A DNA stretch of 64,000 nt from Pseudomonas sp. GM79. Lineage in GTDB: Bacteria; Pseudomonadota; Gammaproteobacteria; Pseudomonadales; Pseudomonadaceae. The notes under the pieces were generated by a model. The model saw only the letters and a program-made list of their open reading frames with translations, was not told the origin of the DNA and did not search any database. The stretch is taken from assembly GCF_000282495.1 (NCBI RefSeq), contig NZ_AKJE01000025.1:62001-126000 (forward strand), in the 5' to 3' direction. Positions 9,486-17,367 of this stretch are shown one piece after another. A program made the position numbers and the translations under genes. Position 1 is the stretch's first letter. Each line of letters starts with the position of its first letter.

Positions 9486-9513
9486 TTTAACTTGAACGCT
9501 CATTCAAGTTAAA
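9486..9513. promoter_or_regulatory. BetI-like operator upstream of betT
   Basis: A perfect inverted repeat with 11-bp arms, TTTAACTTGAA and TTCAAGTTAAA, separated by CGCTCA. The inner TTGAACGctcaTTCAA matches the general form of sites bound by BetI, the choline-responsive TetR repressor of bet genes. It lies 92 bases before the betT start. No betI gene is in the window, so the regulator would act in trans. Confidence 0.75.
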
Positions 9514-9605
9514 CCGCCGGTTTGCTGCCCGCTCACAACAGGAGGCTTGCCTTTGCCGAGTCCGTTATTGATTGCCCTGTTTCACCCCCTTGAGGTGCAC
9601 CTTTC

Positions 9606-11600
9606 ATGAGTGCACCGTCCACCCCCGCAAGCGGCCAGGTCCGCATGAATCCGCCGGTTTTTTATTTCGCGGCGACCTTCATTCTGTTGTTCGCCGTTGT
9701 GGTCATGGCGATACCCGAACAGGCCGGTGCCTGGCTTCTGGAAGCGCAAAACTGGGCGGCCAACACGGTCGGCTGGTACTACATGCTCGCGATGACGCTG
9801 TATCTGGTCTTCGTGGTGGTCACCGCCTTGTCTGGCTACGGCAAGATCAAGCTCGGTGCCGACCACGACGAGCCCGAATTCAGCTACCTGTCCTGGGCCG
9901 GCATGCTGTTCGCCGCCGGGATCAGCATCACGCTGTTTTTCTTTTGCGTGTCCGAACCGCTGACGCACCTGGCACAACCGCCGCAAGGTGAAGCCGGCAC
10001 GGCGGACGCGGCGCGTCAGGCAATGCAGATTCTGTTTCTGCACTGGGGCCTGCACGGTTGGGGCGTGTTCGCTTTCGTCGGCATGGCGCTGGCCTATTTC
10101 GCCTATCGACATAACCTGCCGCTGGCCCTGCGTTCGGCGCTGTACCCGCTGATCGGCAAGCGCATCAACGGCCCGATCGGCTACGCGGTGGATGGCTTCG
10201 GCATCATCGCCACGGTATTCGGCCTCGGCGCGGATATGGGCTTTGGTGTTTTGCACCTCAACTCAGGGCTCGACTACCTGTTCGGCATCGCCCACACCCA
10301 GTGGATTCAAGTCGGCCTGATCACGCTGATGATGGGTGCGGCGATCATCGTCGCGGTGTCCGGCGTCGATAAAGGCGTGCGGGTGATGTCCGACATCAAC
10401 ATGCTGCTGGCCTGTGCGCTGCTGCTGTTTGTGTTGTTCGCCGGCCCCACCCAGCATTTGCTCAACACGCTGATCCAGAACCTCGGCGATTATCTCGGCG
10501 CCTTGCCGATGAAGAGTTTCGACCTCTACGCCTACGACAAACCCAGTGACTGGCTGGGTGGCTGGACGGTGTTCTACTGGGCCTGGTGGATTGCATGGTC
10601 GCCGTTCGTGGGCCTGTTTATCGCACGGATTTCCCGTGGCCGGACCATCCGTGAATTCGTTTTCGGCGTGCTATTGATTCCGCTCGGTTTCACCCTGGCG
10701 TGGATGTCGATCTTCGGCAACAGCGCCATCGACCAGGTCCTCAACCACGGCATGAGCGCGCTCGGTATGTCGGCCATCGACAACCCGTCGATGACCCTGT
10801 ACCTGCTGCTGGAAACCTACCCGTGGAGCAAAACCGTGATTGCGGTCACGGTGTTCATCAGCTTCGTGTTCTTCGTGACCTCCGCCGACTCCGGCACGGT
10901 GGTGTTGTCGACGTTGTCCGCCAAGGGTGGTAACCCGGATGAAGACGGGCCGAAATGGCTGCGAGTGTTCTGGGGCGCGATGACGGCGTTGGTGACCAGC
11001 GCGCTGTTGTTCTCCGGCAGCATCGATGCACTGAAGTCAGCGGTGGTGCTGACCTCGTTGCCGTTCTCGTTGATTTTGCTGCTGATGATGTGGGGGCTGC
11101 ACAAGGCGTTTTATCTGGAGTCGCAGAAGCAGATCGCACAACTGCATTCCCTCGCGCCGGTGTCCGGCTCGCGGCGCGGTGGTTGGCGTCAGCGCTTGAG
11201 TCAGGCGGTGCATTTCCCGTCGCGCGATGAGGTCTATCGCTTCCTCGATACGACGGTGCGCCCGGCGATTGAAGAAGTGACTTCCGTGTTTGTCGAGAAG
11301 GGTTTGCACGTGGTCACTCAGCCTGATCCGGCCAATGACAACGTCAGCCTTGAAATCGGTCATGGCGAACTGCATCCGTTCATCTATCAGGTGCAGATGC
11401 GCGGTTACTTCACGCCGTCGTTCGCCCGTGGCGGCATGGGTTCCAAGCAACTCAACAACCGTCGTTACCACCGGGCCGAAGTGCATTTGCGCGAGGGCAG
11501 TCAGGATTACGATCTGGTGGGCTACACCAAGGAGCAGGTCATCAACGACATCCTCGACCAGTACGAGCGGCACATGCAGTTCCTGCACCTGGTGCGTTGA
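9606..11600 (+). CDS. betT: BCCT-family choline/betaine transporter, BetT type
   Basis: A 664-residue secondary transporter with twelve predicted membrane spans and a long hydrophilic C-terminal domain of about 150 residues, as in high-affinity osmoregulated BetT choline importers. The BCCT signature is visible in FYWAWWIAWSPFVGLF and ISRGRTIREFV, with GADMGFGVLHLNSG in the core. It imports choline, which BetBA would oxidise to glycine betaine for osmoprotection or as a carbon source. The upstream perfect palindrome resembles a BetI operator, supporting choline control. betIBA are not adjacent. The ATG at 9606 follows closely on a CTTGAGG sequence that can serve as ribosome binding site. Confidence 0.9.
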   Translation: MSAPSTPASGQVRMNPPVFYFAATFILLFAVVVMAIPEQAGAWLLEAQNWAANTVGWYYMLAMTLYLVFVVVTALSGYGKIKLGADHDEPEFSYLSWAGMLFAAGISITLFFFCVSEPLTHLAQPPQGEAGTADAARQAMQILFLHWGLHGWGVFAFVGMALAYFAYRHNLPLALRSALYPLIGKRINGPIGYAVDGFGIIATVFGLGADMGFGVLHLNSGLDYLFGIAHTQWIQVGLITLMMGAAIIVAVSGVDKGVRVMSDINMLLACALLLFVLFAGPTQHLLNTLIQNLGDYLGALPMKSFDLYAYDKPSDWLGGWTVFYWAWWIAWSPFVGLFIARISRGRTIREFVFGVLLIPLGFTLAWMSIFGNSAIDQVLNHGMSALGMSAIDNPSMTLYLLLETYPWSKTVIAVTVFISFVFFVTSADSGTVVLSTLSAKGGNPDEDGPKWLRVFWGAMTALVTSALLFSGSIDALKSAVVLTSLPFSLILLLMMWGLHKAFYLESQKQIAQLHSLAPVSGSRRGGWRQRLSQAVHFPSRDEVYRFLDTTVRPAIEEVTSVFVEKGLHVVTQPDPANDNVSLEIGHGELHPFIYQVQMRGYFTPSFARGGMGSKQLNNRRYHRAEVHLREGSQDYDLVGYTKEQVINDILDQYERHMQFLHLVR

Positions 11601-11626
11601 TTGAGAAGGGTGGCGCTGACGTCTTG

Positions 11627-11887
11627 TCAGGCGTCAGTGCTCATCGTCATGAACAACACCAGCGCCGCCACCGGTACGCCGAATACCGCGCTACCCACCA
11701 CCAGTTCCGTGCTCAACGGCTGGCCGGCGTTGACCATGCCGACCGCGCCGTTGATCAAGGTCAACGCCAGCCACAGCACGACAAAGCTGTAGGCCAGGGT
11801 CTGACGGGAGAAACCGATTTTCTCGCCGATGAACAGCATCAGCGCCAGCAGGACCAGGCCGAAGGTGATGATGATTGCTGTGTGCAT
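11627..11887 (-). CDS. Small hypothetical inner-membrane protein
   Basis: An 86-residue protein with about three hydrophobic spans (ITFGLVLLALMLFIG, TLAYSFVVLWLALTLIN, SAVFGVPVAALVLFMTM). The ATG at 11887 has GGGAG 10 bases upstream. It converges on betT, with only 26 bases between stop codons and a hairpin-forming GCGCTGACG/CGTCAGTGC sequence there. Similar small membrane proteins are common in Pseudomonas without known role. Confidence 0.75.
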   Translation of the reverse strand: MHTAIIITFGLVLLALMLFIGEKIGFSRQTLAYSFVVLWLALTLINGAVGMVNAGQPLSTELVVGSAVFGVPVAALVLFMTMSTDA

Positions 11888-11921
11888 ACTGAGTTTCTCC
11901 CTTCAGATGTACTGCCCTTGA

Positions 11922-12025
11922 GGCCGCCTTCGCGGGCAAGCCCGCTCCCACAGTGGTCGCGGGTGTTCACAGGCGTTGTGTTCACTGCCGATCCTGTGGG
12001 AGCGGGCTTGCCCGCGAAGGCGGCC
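11922..12025. repeat. REPIN-type palindrome, GGGAGCGGGCTTGCCCGCGA variant
   Basis: Inverted REP units with CGGGCAAGCCCGC in place of CGAGCAAGCCCGC; arms extend through GGCCGCCTTCGC/GCGAAGGCGGCC. It lies between the small membrane protein and the SDR gene. Confidence 0.9.
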
Positions 12026-12056
12026 TTGCTGATTCACCCCAATACATCGAGCATAG

Positions 12057-12797
12057 TTAAACCAACCCACCATTCACCCGCAAAATCTGCCCATTGACCC
12101 AAGCCGAATCCGGCCCCACCAGAAACGACACAACGCGAGCAATATCCTCCGGCTGACCCAAACGCTCCAGTGGAGGCATCTTGGCGAAAGTCTGGATTTG
12201 CTCTTCGCTCTTGCCGTGCAAAAACAGGTCGGTAGCCACCGGGCCAGGCGCCACGGCATTGACGGTGATGTTGCGCCCGCGCATTTCCTTGGCGAACACC
12301 TGGGTCAGGGATTCCACAGCCGCTTTGCTGGCGATGTACACCGCGTAGCCCGGCAAGTTAAGGCCAACGGTGCTGCTGGAGAAGTTGATGATCCGGCCAC
12401 CGCTGTTCAGACGCGTCGCCGCTTCACGCAGTGTGTTGAAGGTGCCGCGAGCGTGGATGTTGAAGTTCTGGTCGAACAGTTCATCGCTGTGTTGCGCCAG
12501 TGGCAGAACCTTGAGGATGCCGGCGTTGTTGACCAGCACGTCGACCTTGCCCAGTTGGGTTTCGGTTTCGTCGAACAGTCGACGTACATCATCGGCGTTG
12601 GCCACATCAGCCTTGATCGCTATGGCCTGATGCCCGGCCTGACGCAACTCCACAACCATTTTCGAGGCTTCAGTGGCGCTGCTGGCGTAGTTGATGGCGA
12701 CGGCGAAACCTTCATTGGCCAGTTGCCTGGCGATCACAGCGCCGATGCCGCGGGAGGCGCCGGTCACGATGGCAACTTTCGAAGTTTGAGCAGTCAT
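12057..12797 (-). CDS. SDR-family oxidoreductase
   Basis: A 246-residue classical short-chain dehydrogenase. It has the NAD(P)-binding TGASRGIG motif at residues 13-20, the NNAG motif, catalytic Ser in INFSSSTVG, the YIASK catalytic motif (Tyr and Lys both present) and PGPVATD after it. The substrate is unknown; the sequence style resembles 3-oxoacyl-ACP reductase/glucose dehydrogenase-like SDRs annotated generically. It is divergent from the LysR gene at 12923 with 125 bases between, the usual arrangement for a LysR regulator and its target. Confidence 0.88.
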   Translation of the reverse strand: MTAQTSKVAIVTGASRGIGAVIARQLANEGFAVAINYASSATEASKMVVELRQAGHQAIAIKADVANADDVRRLFDETETQLGKVDVLVNNAGILKVLPLAQHSDELFDQNFNIHARGTFNTLREAATRLNSGGRIINFSSSTVGLNLPGYAVYIASKAAVESLTQVFAKEMRGRNITVNAVAPGPVATDLFLHGKSEEQIQTFAKMPPLERLGQPEDIARVVSFLVGPDSAWVNGQILRVNGGLV

Positions 12798-12922
12798 GGC
12801 GTTGATTCCTTGGAGTGGTTTTGAAGTGGAGCCAGACTCACATGTTTACTCAGGCCAATAAATGCATGAGAGTTGTCTTGACTGTTCAATAATCACCAAC
12901 AATCGAGTACCAGGAGTGACCC

Positions 12923-13813
12923 GTGGATCAAGTCAAAGCGATGAAGGTGTTCGTGCGGATCTACGAGCGCAGCAGCTTCACCCTGGCGGCCGATGACCTG
13001 AATCTGCCGCGGGCGACGCTGACCCACACGCTGAATCAGTTCGAAGCCTGGCTCGGCACCCGTTTATTGGAGCGCAGCACTCGCAAGGTGCGTCCGACCC
13101 TGGATGGCGAGGCGTATTACCTGCGTTGCGTGCAGTTGCTGGCGGAACTGGAAGAGGCCGAACTGGCATTTCGCAGCGTAGCGCCGAAAGGGCGGTTGCG
13201 AGTGGATCTGCACGGTACCTTGGCCAAGCACTTCGTGATCCCGGCGTTGCCGCAATTCATGGCGCGCTACCCGGATATCGAACTGTCCATCAGCGAAGCC
13301 GACCGCTTCGTCGACCTGATCGCCGAAGGCGTTGATTGCGTGTTGCGCGCCGGCACCTTGGGCGACTCGGCACTGATCGGTAAACGTGTCGCCAACTTGC
13401 GGCAGATTACCTGCGCCAGCCCCGCCTACCTGCGCAAATATGGCGAACCGAAAAACCTCGAGGACCTGAAAAAACACCGCGCGGTGAACTACGTTTCGCG
13501 CACCACCGCCAAGTTGTTTCCGTTTGAATTCATGGTGGATGGCGAGCTGCAAGAAGTGACCATCGATGGCGCATTGTCGGTGTTCGGTGCGGAGATTTAT
13601 GCCGCCTCGGCGATTGCAGGCCTGGGGTTGATTCAGTGCCCGCACTACCGAATGGAAACGCTGATTTCCCAAGGGCTGGTGCGGGAAATCCTCACCGACA
13701 CACCACCGCCGCCGATGCCGGTTTCGGTGCTGTATCCCCATAACAAACACATGTCGCCACGGGTTCGGGTGTTTGTGGATTGGTTGGGGGAAGTGTTTGC
13801 GGGCGCCCGGTAA
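12923..13813 (+). CDS. LysR-family transcriptional regulator
   Basis: A 296-residue LysR protein of the CrgA/YafC-like group. The N-terminal winged helix-turn-helix spans about residues 5-60 (SFTLAADDLNLPRATLTHTL), followed by the effector-binding domain (RLRVDLHGTLAKHFVIP). The start is GTG 12923, with CAGGAG 6 bases before. It probably controls the divergent SDR gene and itself from the shared 125-base spacer. The inducer cannot be predicted. Confidence 0.9.
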   Translation: MDQVKAMKVFVRIYERSSFTLAADDLNLPRATLTHTLNQFEAWLGTRLLERSTRKVRPTLDGEAYYLRCVQLLAELEEAELAFRSVAPKGRLRVDLHGTLAKHFVIPALPQFMARYPDIELSISEADRFVDLIAEGVDCVLRAGTLGDSALIGKRVANLRQITCASPAYLRKYGEPKNLEDLKKHRAVNYVSRTTAKLFPFEFMVDGELQEVTIDGALSVFGAEIYAASAIAGLGLIQCPHYRMETLISQGLVREILTDTPPPPMPVSVLYPHNKHMSPRVRVFVDWLGEVFAGAR

Positions 13814-13941
13814 CCGATGGTCTGCGGGTAATCCGGCCTGCTTGTGTTCGGCTAATATTTATCAGAGTGTGTATGGTGTGTATTGCGGGTGTGATCATCG
13901 CGTAATGTGCTCAGCAGATGCTGCCCACAAGGACGAAGGTG

Positions 13942-14124
13942 ATGCGAAGTCGGGAAATGATCAGGATGATCGAGGAGGATGGTTGGTATCTGGTGGCCGT
14001 GAAAGGTAGCCATCATCAGTACAAGCATTCGTGCAAGTCAGGCAGGGTGACGATAAAACACCCTGATTCGGATCTTCCAAAAGGAACGATCAACAGCATA
14101 TTGAAACAGGCGGGTCTGAAATGA
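13942..14124 (+). CDS. hicA: HicA-family mRNA interferase toxin
   Basis: A 60-residue protein with the double-stranded RNA-binding-like HicA fold: MRSREMIRMIEEDGWYLV, then KGSHHQYKH with the conserved catalytic His, then VTIKHPDSDLPKGTINSILKQAG. HicA toxins cut mRNA and tmRNA independent of the ribosome. The ATG at 13942 fits family length; the frame is open 24 bases further up. It is followed directly by hicB in the usual toxin-first order. Confidence 0.93.
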   Translation: MRSREMIRMIEEDGWYLVAVKGSHHQYKHSCKSGRVTIKHPDSDLPKGTINSILKQAGLK

Positions 14125-14183
14125 GGCCCGACATCGGAAACGAGAGCCTCGAAGGGGCCACATCACAGGAAGGACTCATCGAA

Positions 14184-14585
14184 ATGAAATTCCCGGTCGT
14201 TCTGCACAAGGATGCCGACTCAGAATACGGAGTGATTATCCCGGACGTGCCGGGGTGCTTCTCTGCGGGCGCTACTGTGGCACAGGCATTTGAAAACGTG
14301 AAAGAAGCGTTGGCTTTGCACTACGAAGGTCTGGTCGCCGATGGTGATCCACTTCCGCAGGTGCGTGAGATTGATGCTCATCTGGATAACCCTGATTACG
14401 CTGGCGGCGTGTGGGGGGTGGTCGAATTCGATATCACGCCTTATTTCGGCAAGTCGGTGCGCTTCAATGCCACGCTTCCTGAGCAGTTGCTTGAGCGTAT
14501 CGACCAGACGGTCAGACGAGATCAGCGATACAGCTCAAGATCTGGTTTTTTGGCGGCTGCCGCGTTGCGTGAGTTGTCGGCGTAA
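14184..14585 (+). CDS. hicB: HicB-family antitoxin with C-terminal DNA-binding domain
   Basis: A 133-residue antitoxin. The N-terminal partially degraded RNase H-like domain (MKFPVVLHKDADSEYGVIIPDVPGCF) binds HicA; the C-terminal part (VRFNATLPEQLLERIDQTVR) is ribbon-helix-helix-like and would bind the hicAB promoter. The ATG at 14184 has AGGAAGGA upstream and matches family N-termini. An in-frame ATG at 14121 overlapping the hicA stop (ATGA) would add 21 residues and could give coupled translation. The complex probably represses its own operon. Confidence 0.92.
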   Translation: MKFPVVLHKDADSEYGVIIPDVPGCFSAGATVAQAFENVKEALALHYEGLVADGDPLPQVREIDAHLDNPDYAGGVWGVVEFDITPYFGKSVRFNATLPEQLLERIDQTVRRDQRYSSRSGFLAAAALRELSA

Positions 14586-14750
14586 ACGTTGGGAGTGGAT
14601 ATCGGCGCTATGCGGTGGGTCAGATTTAATAATCTATGAAACGTTTCAGCATTTTCTCGAGTCCGAGGTTTATCGGCGTTTGTCCAAGCGTATGCTGGGC
14701 AACTTGCAAAGCAGTCGATACCCCATTCAAGACAGACAAGAGAGGATTCG

Positions 14751-15788
14751 ATGACCTACACCGCTGCCGAAAATCGCTACGACTCCATCCCTTACCGCCG
14801 CGTGGGTCGCAGCGGGTTGGTGCTGCCGGCACTGTCCCTGGGCTTGTGGCACAACTTCGGCGACAGCACGCCGATCGACACCCAGCGTTCGTTGCTGCGC
14901 ACGGCATTCGATCTGGGCATCAACCATTTCGACCTGGCCAACAACTACGGCCCGCCGTACGGCAGCGCCGAGATCAACTTCGGTCGTTTGCTGCGTGAAG
15001 ACTTCAAGCAGTACCGCGACGAGTTGATCATTTCCAGCAAGGCCGGTTGGGATATGTGGGCCGGCCCTTACGGTCAGGGCGGCGGTTCACGCAAGTACGT
15101 GCTGGCCAGCCTCGACCAGAGCCTACAACGCCTGGGCCTCGATTACGTAGACATCTTCTATTCCCACCGCTTTGACCCGGACACGCCGCTTGAAGAAACC
15201 GCCAGCGCACTGGCCACTGCCGTGCAGCAGGGCAAGGCGCTGTACATCGGTATCTCGTCGTATTCCGGGGTGAAAACCCGTGAAATCGCCGGGTTGCTGA
15301 AGGAGTGGAAAGTACCGTTGCTGATCCATCAACCGGCCTACAACCTGCTCAACCGCTGGGTGGAAAAGGACCTGCTGGACACCACCGATGAACTCGGCAC
15401 CGGCGTGATCGCCTTCACGCCGTTGGCTCAGGGGCTGTTGACCGACAAGTACCTAAATGGTGTGCCAGCGGATGCACGGGTCAATCGTCCGGGCGGTGGT
15501 TCGCTGCAGGCGGCTCACCTGTCCGAAGCCAACATCGCCCATGTGCGGGCGCTCAATGAAATCGCCAAACGCCGTGGTCAGAGCCTGGCGCAGTTGGCGC
15601 TGGCCTGGACCCTGCGCGATCCACGGGTGACCTCGGCGCTGATCGGCGCGAGCCGGCCGGAGCAGATTATCGAGAATGTCGGGGCGTTGAAGAATCTGAA
15701 TTTTAGCGTGGAAGAACTGGCGGAGATTGATCGGTTTGCCCAGGAGGGTGGGGTCAATCTTTGGGAGAAGCCTTCGACGGCGGAATAA
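14751..15788 (+). CDS. yghZ: Aldo/keto reductase, L-glyceraldehyde 3-phosphate reductase type
   Basis: A 345-residue NADPH-dependent TIM-barrel reductase of the AKR14/YghZ group. The catalytic tetrad is in FDLANNYGPPYGSAE (Asp, Tyr), ISSKAG (Lys) and YSHRFDPDT (His), and the cofactor loop is SALIGASRPEQI. E. coli YghZ reduces L-glyceraldehyde 3-phosphate and detoxifies methylglyoxal. ATG 14751 follows AGAGAGGATTCG. The gene stands alone between hicB and a REPIN. Confidence 0.88.
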   Translation: MTYTAAENRYDSIPYRRVGRSGLVLPALSLGLWHNFGDSTPIDTQRSLLRTAFDLGINHFDLANNYGPPYGSAEINFGRLLREDFKQYRDELIISSKAGWDMWAGPYGQGGGSRKYVLASLDQSLQRLGLDYVDIFYSHRFDPDTPLEETASALATAVQQGKALYIGISSYSGVKTREIAGLLKEWKVPLLIHQPAYNLLNRWVEKDLLDTTDELGTGVIAFTPLAQGLLTDKYLNGVPADARVNRPGGGSLQAAHLSEANIAHVRALNEIAKRRGQSLAQLALAWTLRDPRVTSALIGASRPEQIIENVGALKNLNFSVEELAEIDRFAQEGGVNLWEKPSTAE

Positions 15789-15826
15789 GTGTTCGGCGCC
15801 GGGTCTTCTGGCGCCTGTCACATAGC

Positions 15827-15910
15827 TTTCGCGAGCAAGCCCGCTCCCACATTAGACCGAGTCCTTAGATAAGAATGCGATCACCTGTGGGAGCGGGCTT
15901 GCTCGCGAAG
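15827..15910. repeat. REPIN-type palindrome, GTGGGAGCGGGCTTGCTCGCGA family
   Basis: Inverted REP units flanking a 40-base loop, between the convergent aldo/keto reductase and tauD genes, where it can serve as a transcript end for both. Confidence 0.9.
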
Positions 15911-15942
15911 AGGCCCTCATAGCCACTGAAGAAGCTGGGTGC

Positions 15943-16785
15943 TCACCGAAAGAAAGGCACATCCCCCAACACCGTCGCCCGCTGCATCACCCGCCGTGCC
16001 GGGCGGTAATCATCCACCGCGTGATGTTGGGTCACACGATTGTCCCAGAACGCGATGTCGTCTTTCTGCCAGCGCCAGCGGATGGTGAATTCCGGTCGTG
16101 TGGTGTGGGCGAACAAGAATTTCAGAATCACCTCGCTTTCCGTTTCCGACAGCTCATTGATCTTCGACGTGAACCCTTCATTGACGAATAGCGACCGGCG
16201 CCCGCTCACCGGGTGCGTGCGAATCACCGGGTGCGATAGCGGCGGGTTCTTGCGTCGGGCTTCTTCCCACTGGGCCAACGCGTCCGGTGTATTGCCATAG
16301 CGCTCCAGGGGGAACGAACGGGTGAAATCGTGAGTTGCGGTCAGCCCTTCCAGCAGGGTTTTCATCGGTGCGGACAGTGCTTCATACGCCGCAATACCAC
16401 TGGCCCACAGCGTGTCGCCGCCAAATTCGGGCAGCAGTTTGGCGCTGAGCACTGCACCCATGGCCGGGGTCGGCAGGAAGGTCACGTCGGTGTGCCAGAT
16501 CGCGTTGTCCCGCACGTCGGTGACGGCGGTGTCGAGGATCAGCACTTCTGGCTGCTCAGGCACGTTCGGGTAGATCGGATGAATGTGCAGGTCGCCAAAA
16601 TAGGCGGCGAACCGCGCTTGCTGCTGCGGCTCGATCGGCTGGTCGCGGAAGAACAGCACTTGATGCTTGAGCAGCGCCTGCTCGATGGCATCGCGTTGCT
16701 CAACGTTCAGCGGCTGGCTGATATCGATACCGCTGATTTGCGCGCCGAGGGCGGAGCTGAGGGGGACGATTGTCAGGTTACTCAT
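15943..16785 (-). CDS. tauD: Taurine dioxygenase
   Basis: A 280-residue Fe(II)/2-oxoglutarate dioxygenase that releases sulfite from taurine. Iron ligands are H98 and D100 in WHTDVTF and H254 in [13 protein letters not shown]269 in RRVMQRAT is placed to bind 2-oxoglutarate. Length matches TauD of E. coli. The usual tauABC transporter is absent; instead the gene follows, by 72 bases and on the same strand, a GNAT and an adaptor/protease operon. A related sulfonate or alkylsulfatase substrate is possible. It fits the sulfur theme of the first 9 kb. Confidence 0.87.
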   Translation of the reverse strand: MSNLTIVPLSSALGAQISGIDISQPLNVEQRDAIEQALLKHQVLFFRDQPIEPQQQARFAAYFGDLHIHPIYPNVPEQPEVLILDTAVTDVRDNAIWHTDVTFLPTPAMGAVLSAKLLPEFGGDTLWASGIAAYEALSAPMKTLLEGLTATHDFTRSFPLERYGNTPDALAQWEEARRKNPPLSHPVIRTHPVSGRRSLFVNEGFTSKINELSETESEVILKFLFAHTTRPEFTIRWRWQKDDIAFWDNRVTQHHAVDDYRPARRVMQRATVLGDVPFFR

Positions 16786-16817
16786 GGTGGTTCTCTTCGA
16801 ATTCTGTATCGAGCTTT

Positions 16818-16844
16818 TGTGGGAGCGAGCCTGTGGCGAGGGGA
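16818..16844 (+). repeat. Single degenerate REP unit
   Basis: One unpaired, degenerate copy of the GTGGGAGCGAGC element between the GNAT and tauD genes, without an inverted partner. Confidence 0.6.
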
Positions 16845-16857
16845 CCTTGCCCCGGGC

Positions 16858-17355
16858 TCAACCCTGTGGGTACCACACCAACCGCTCCGCCGCCGGGTTG
16901 CGCTCTTCAACCTGAAACCCCAGCGCCAGGTAATGCTGGCGCGCATGGGGATTGTTGGCCCAGACCACCGTCGCCACCGGGCAGCGGATTTGTTGCGCGG
17001 CTTTCTGTACGCCTTGCAGCACCGTCCGACCGTAACCCTGGCCTCGGGCCTGTGGAATGAAGGCCAGGTACAGCACGCGAATTTCATTGGGGCCAAAGTC
17101 GGTGGTCAACGCACCGATGGCCGTGTCGAGTTTCTCTATCACATAATGCATGGCGTTGGGGAAGTTCTCCCCCAGCCCTTGTTCCTGCACTTTGAATTGC
17201 TGGGCAACCACCTGCTCAACCACCTCCTGCTCACCGTCGATCCATTGCAGATCCGGCCGCGCCGCTTGGTAAAGGCTGTGCAGAAAAGGTCCATCGCTGG
17301 TCCGCGAAGGCCTGACCACCAGGCCGTCCGCTGCCACTGAGTTGCTGTTCGCCAT
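16858..17355 (-). CDS. GNAT-family N-acetyltransferase
   Basis: A 165-residue acetyltransferase. The acetyl-CoA-binding motif A is visible as VLYLAFIPQARGQGYGRTVL, followed by a C-terminal HARQHYLALGFQVEE element. The start at 17355 lies 12 bases after the stop of the M50 protease-adaptor gene, so it is probably co-transcribed with it. The substrate is unknown. Its position suggests it could modify a cargo or ligand of the transport operon, but this is inference only. Confidence 0.85.
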   Translation of the reverse strand: MANSNSVAADGLVVRPSRTSDGPFLHSLYQAARPDLQWIDGEQEVVEQVVAQQFKVQEQGLGENFPNAMHYVIEKLDTAIGALTTDFGPNEIRVLYLAFIPQARGQGYGRTVLQGVQKAAQQIRCPVATVVWANNPHARQHYLALGFQVEERNPAAERLVWYPQG

Positions 17356-17367
17356 CGCTGTCCTCCC

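Larger units (their letters stand above)
9226..9605. other. epsC-betT intergenic region
   Basis: About 380 bases with a REPIN at 9260-9342 behind epsC, a BetI-like operator at 9486-9513 and the betT leader. No small ORF is convincing. Confidence 0.6.
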
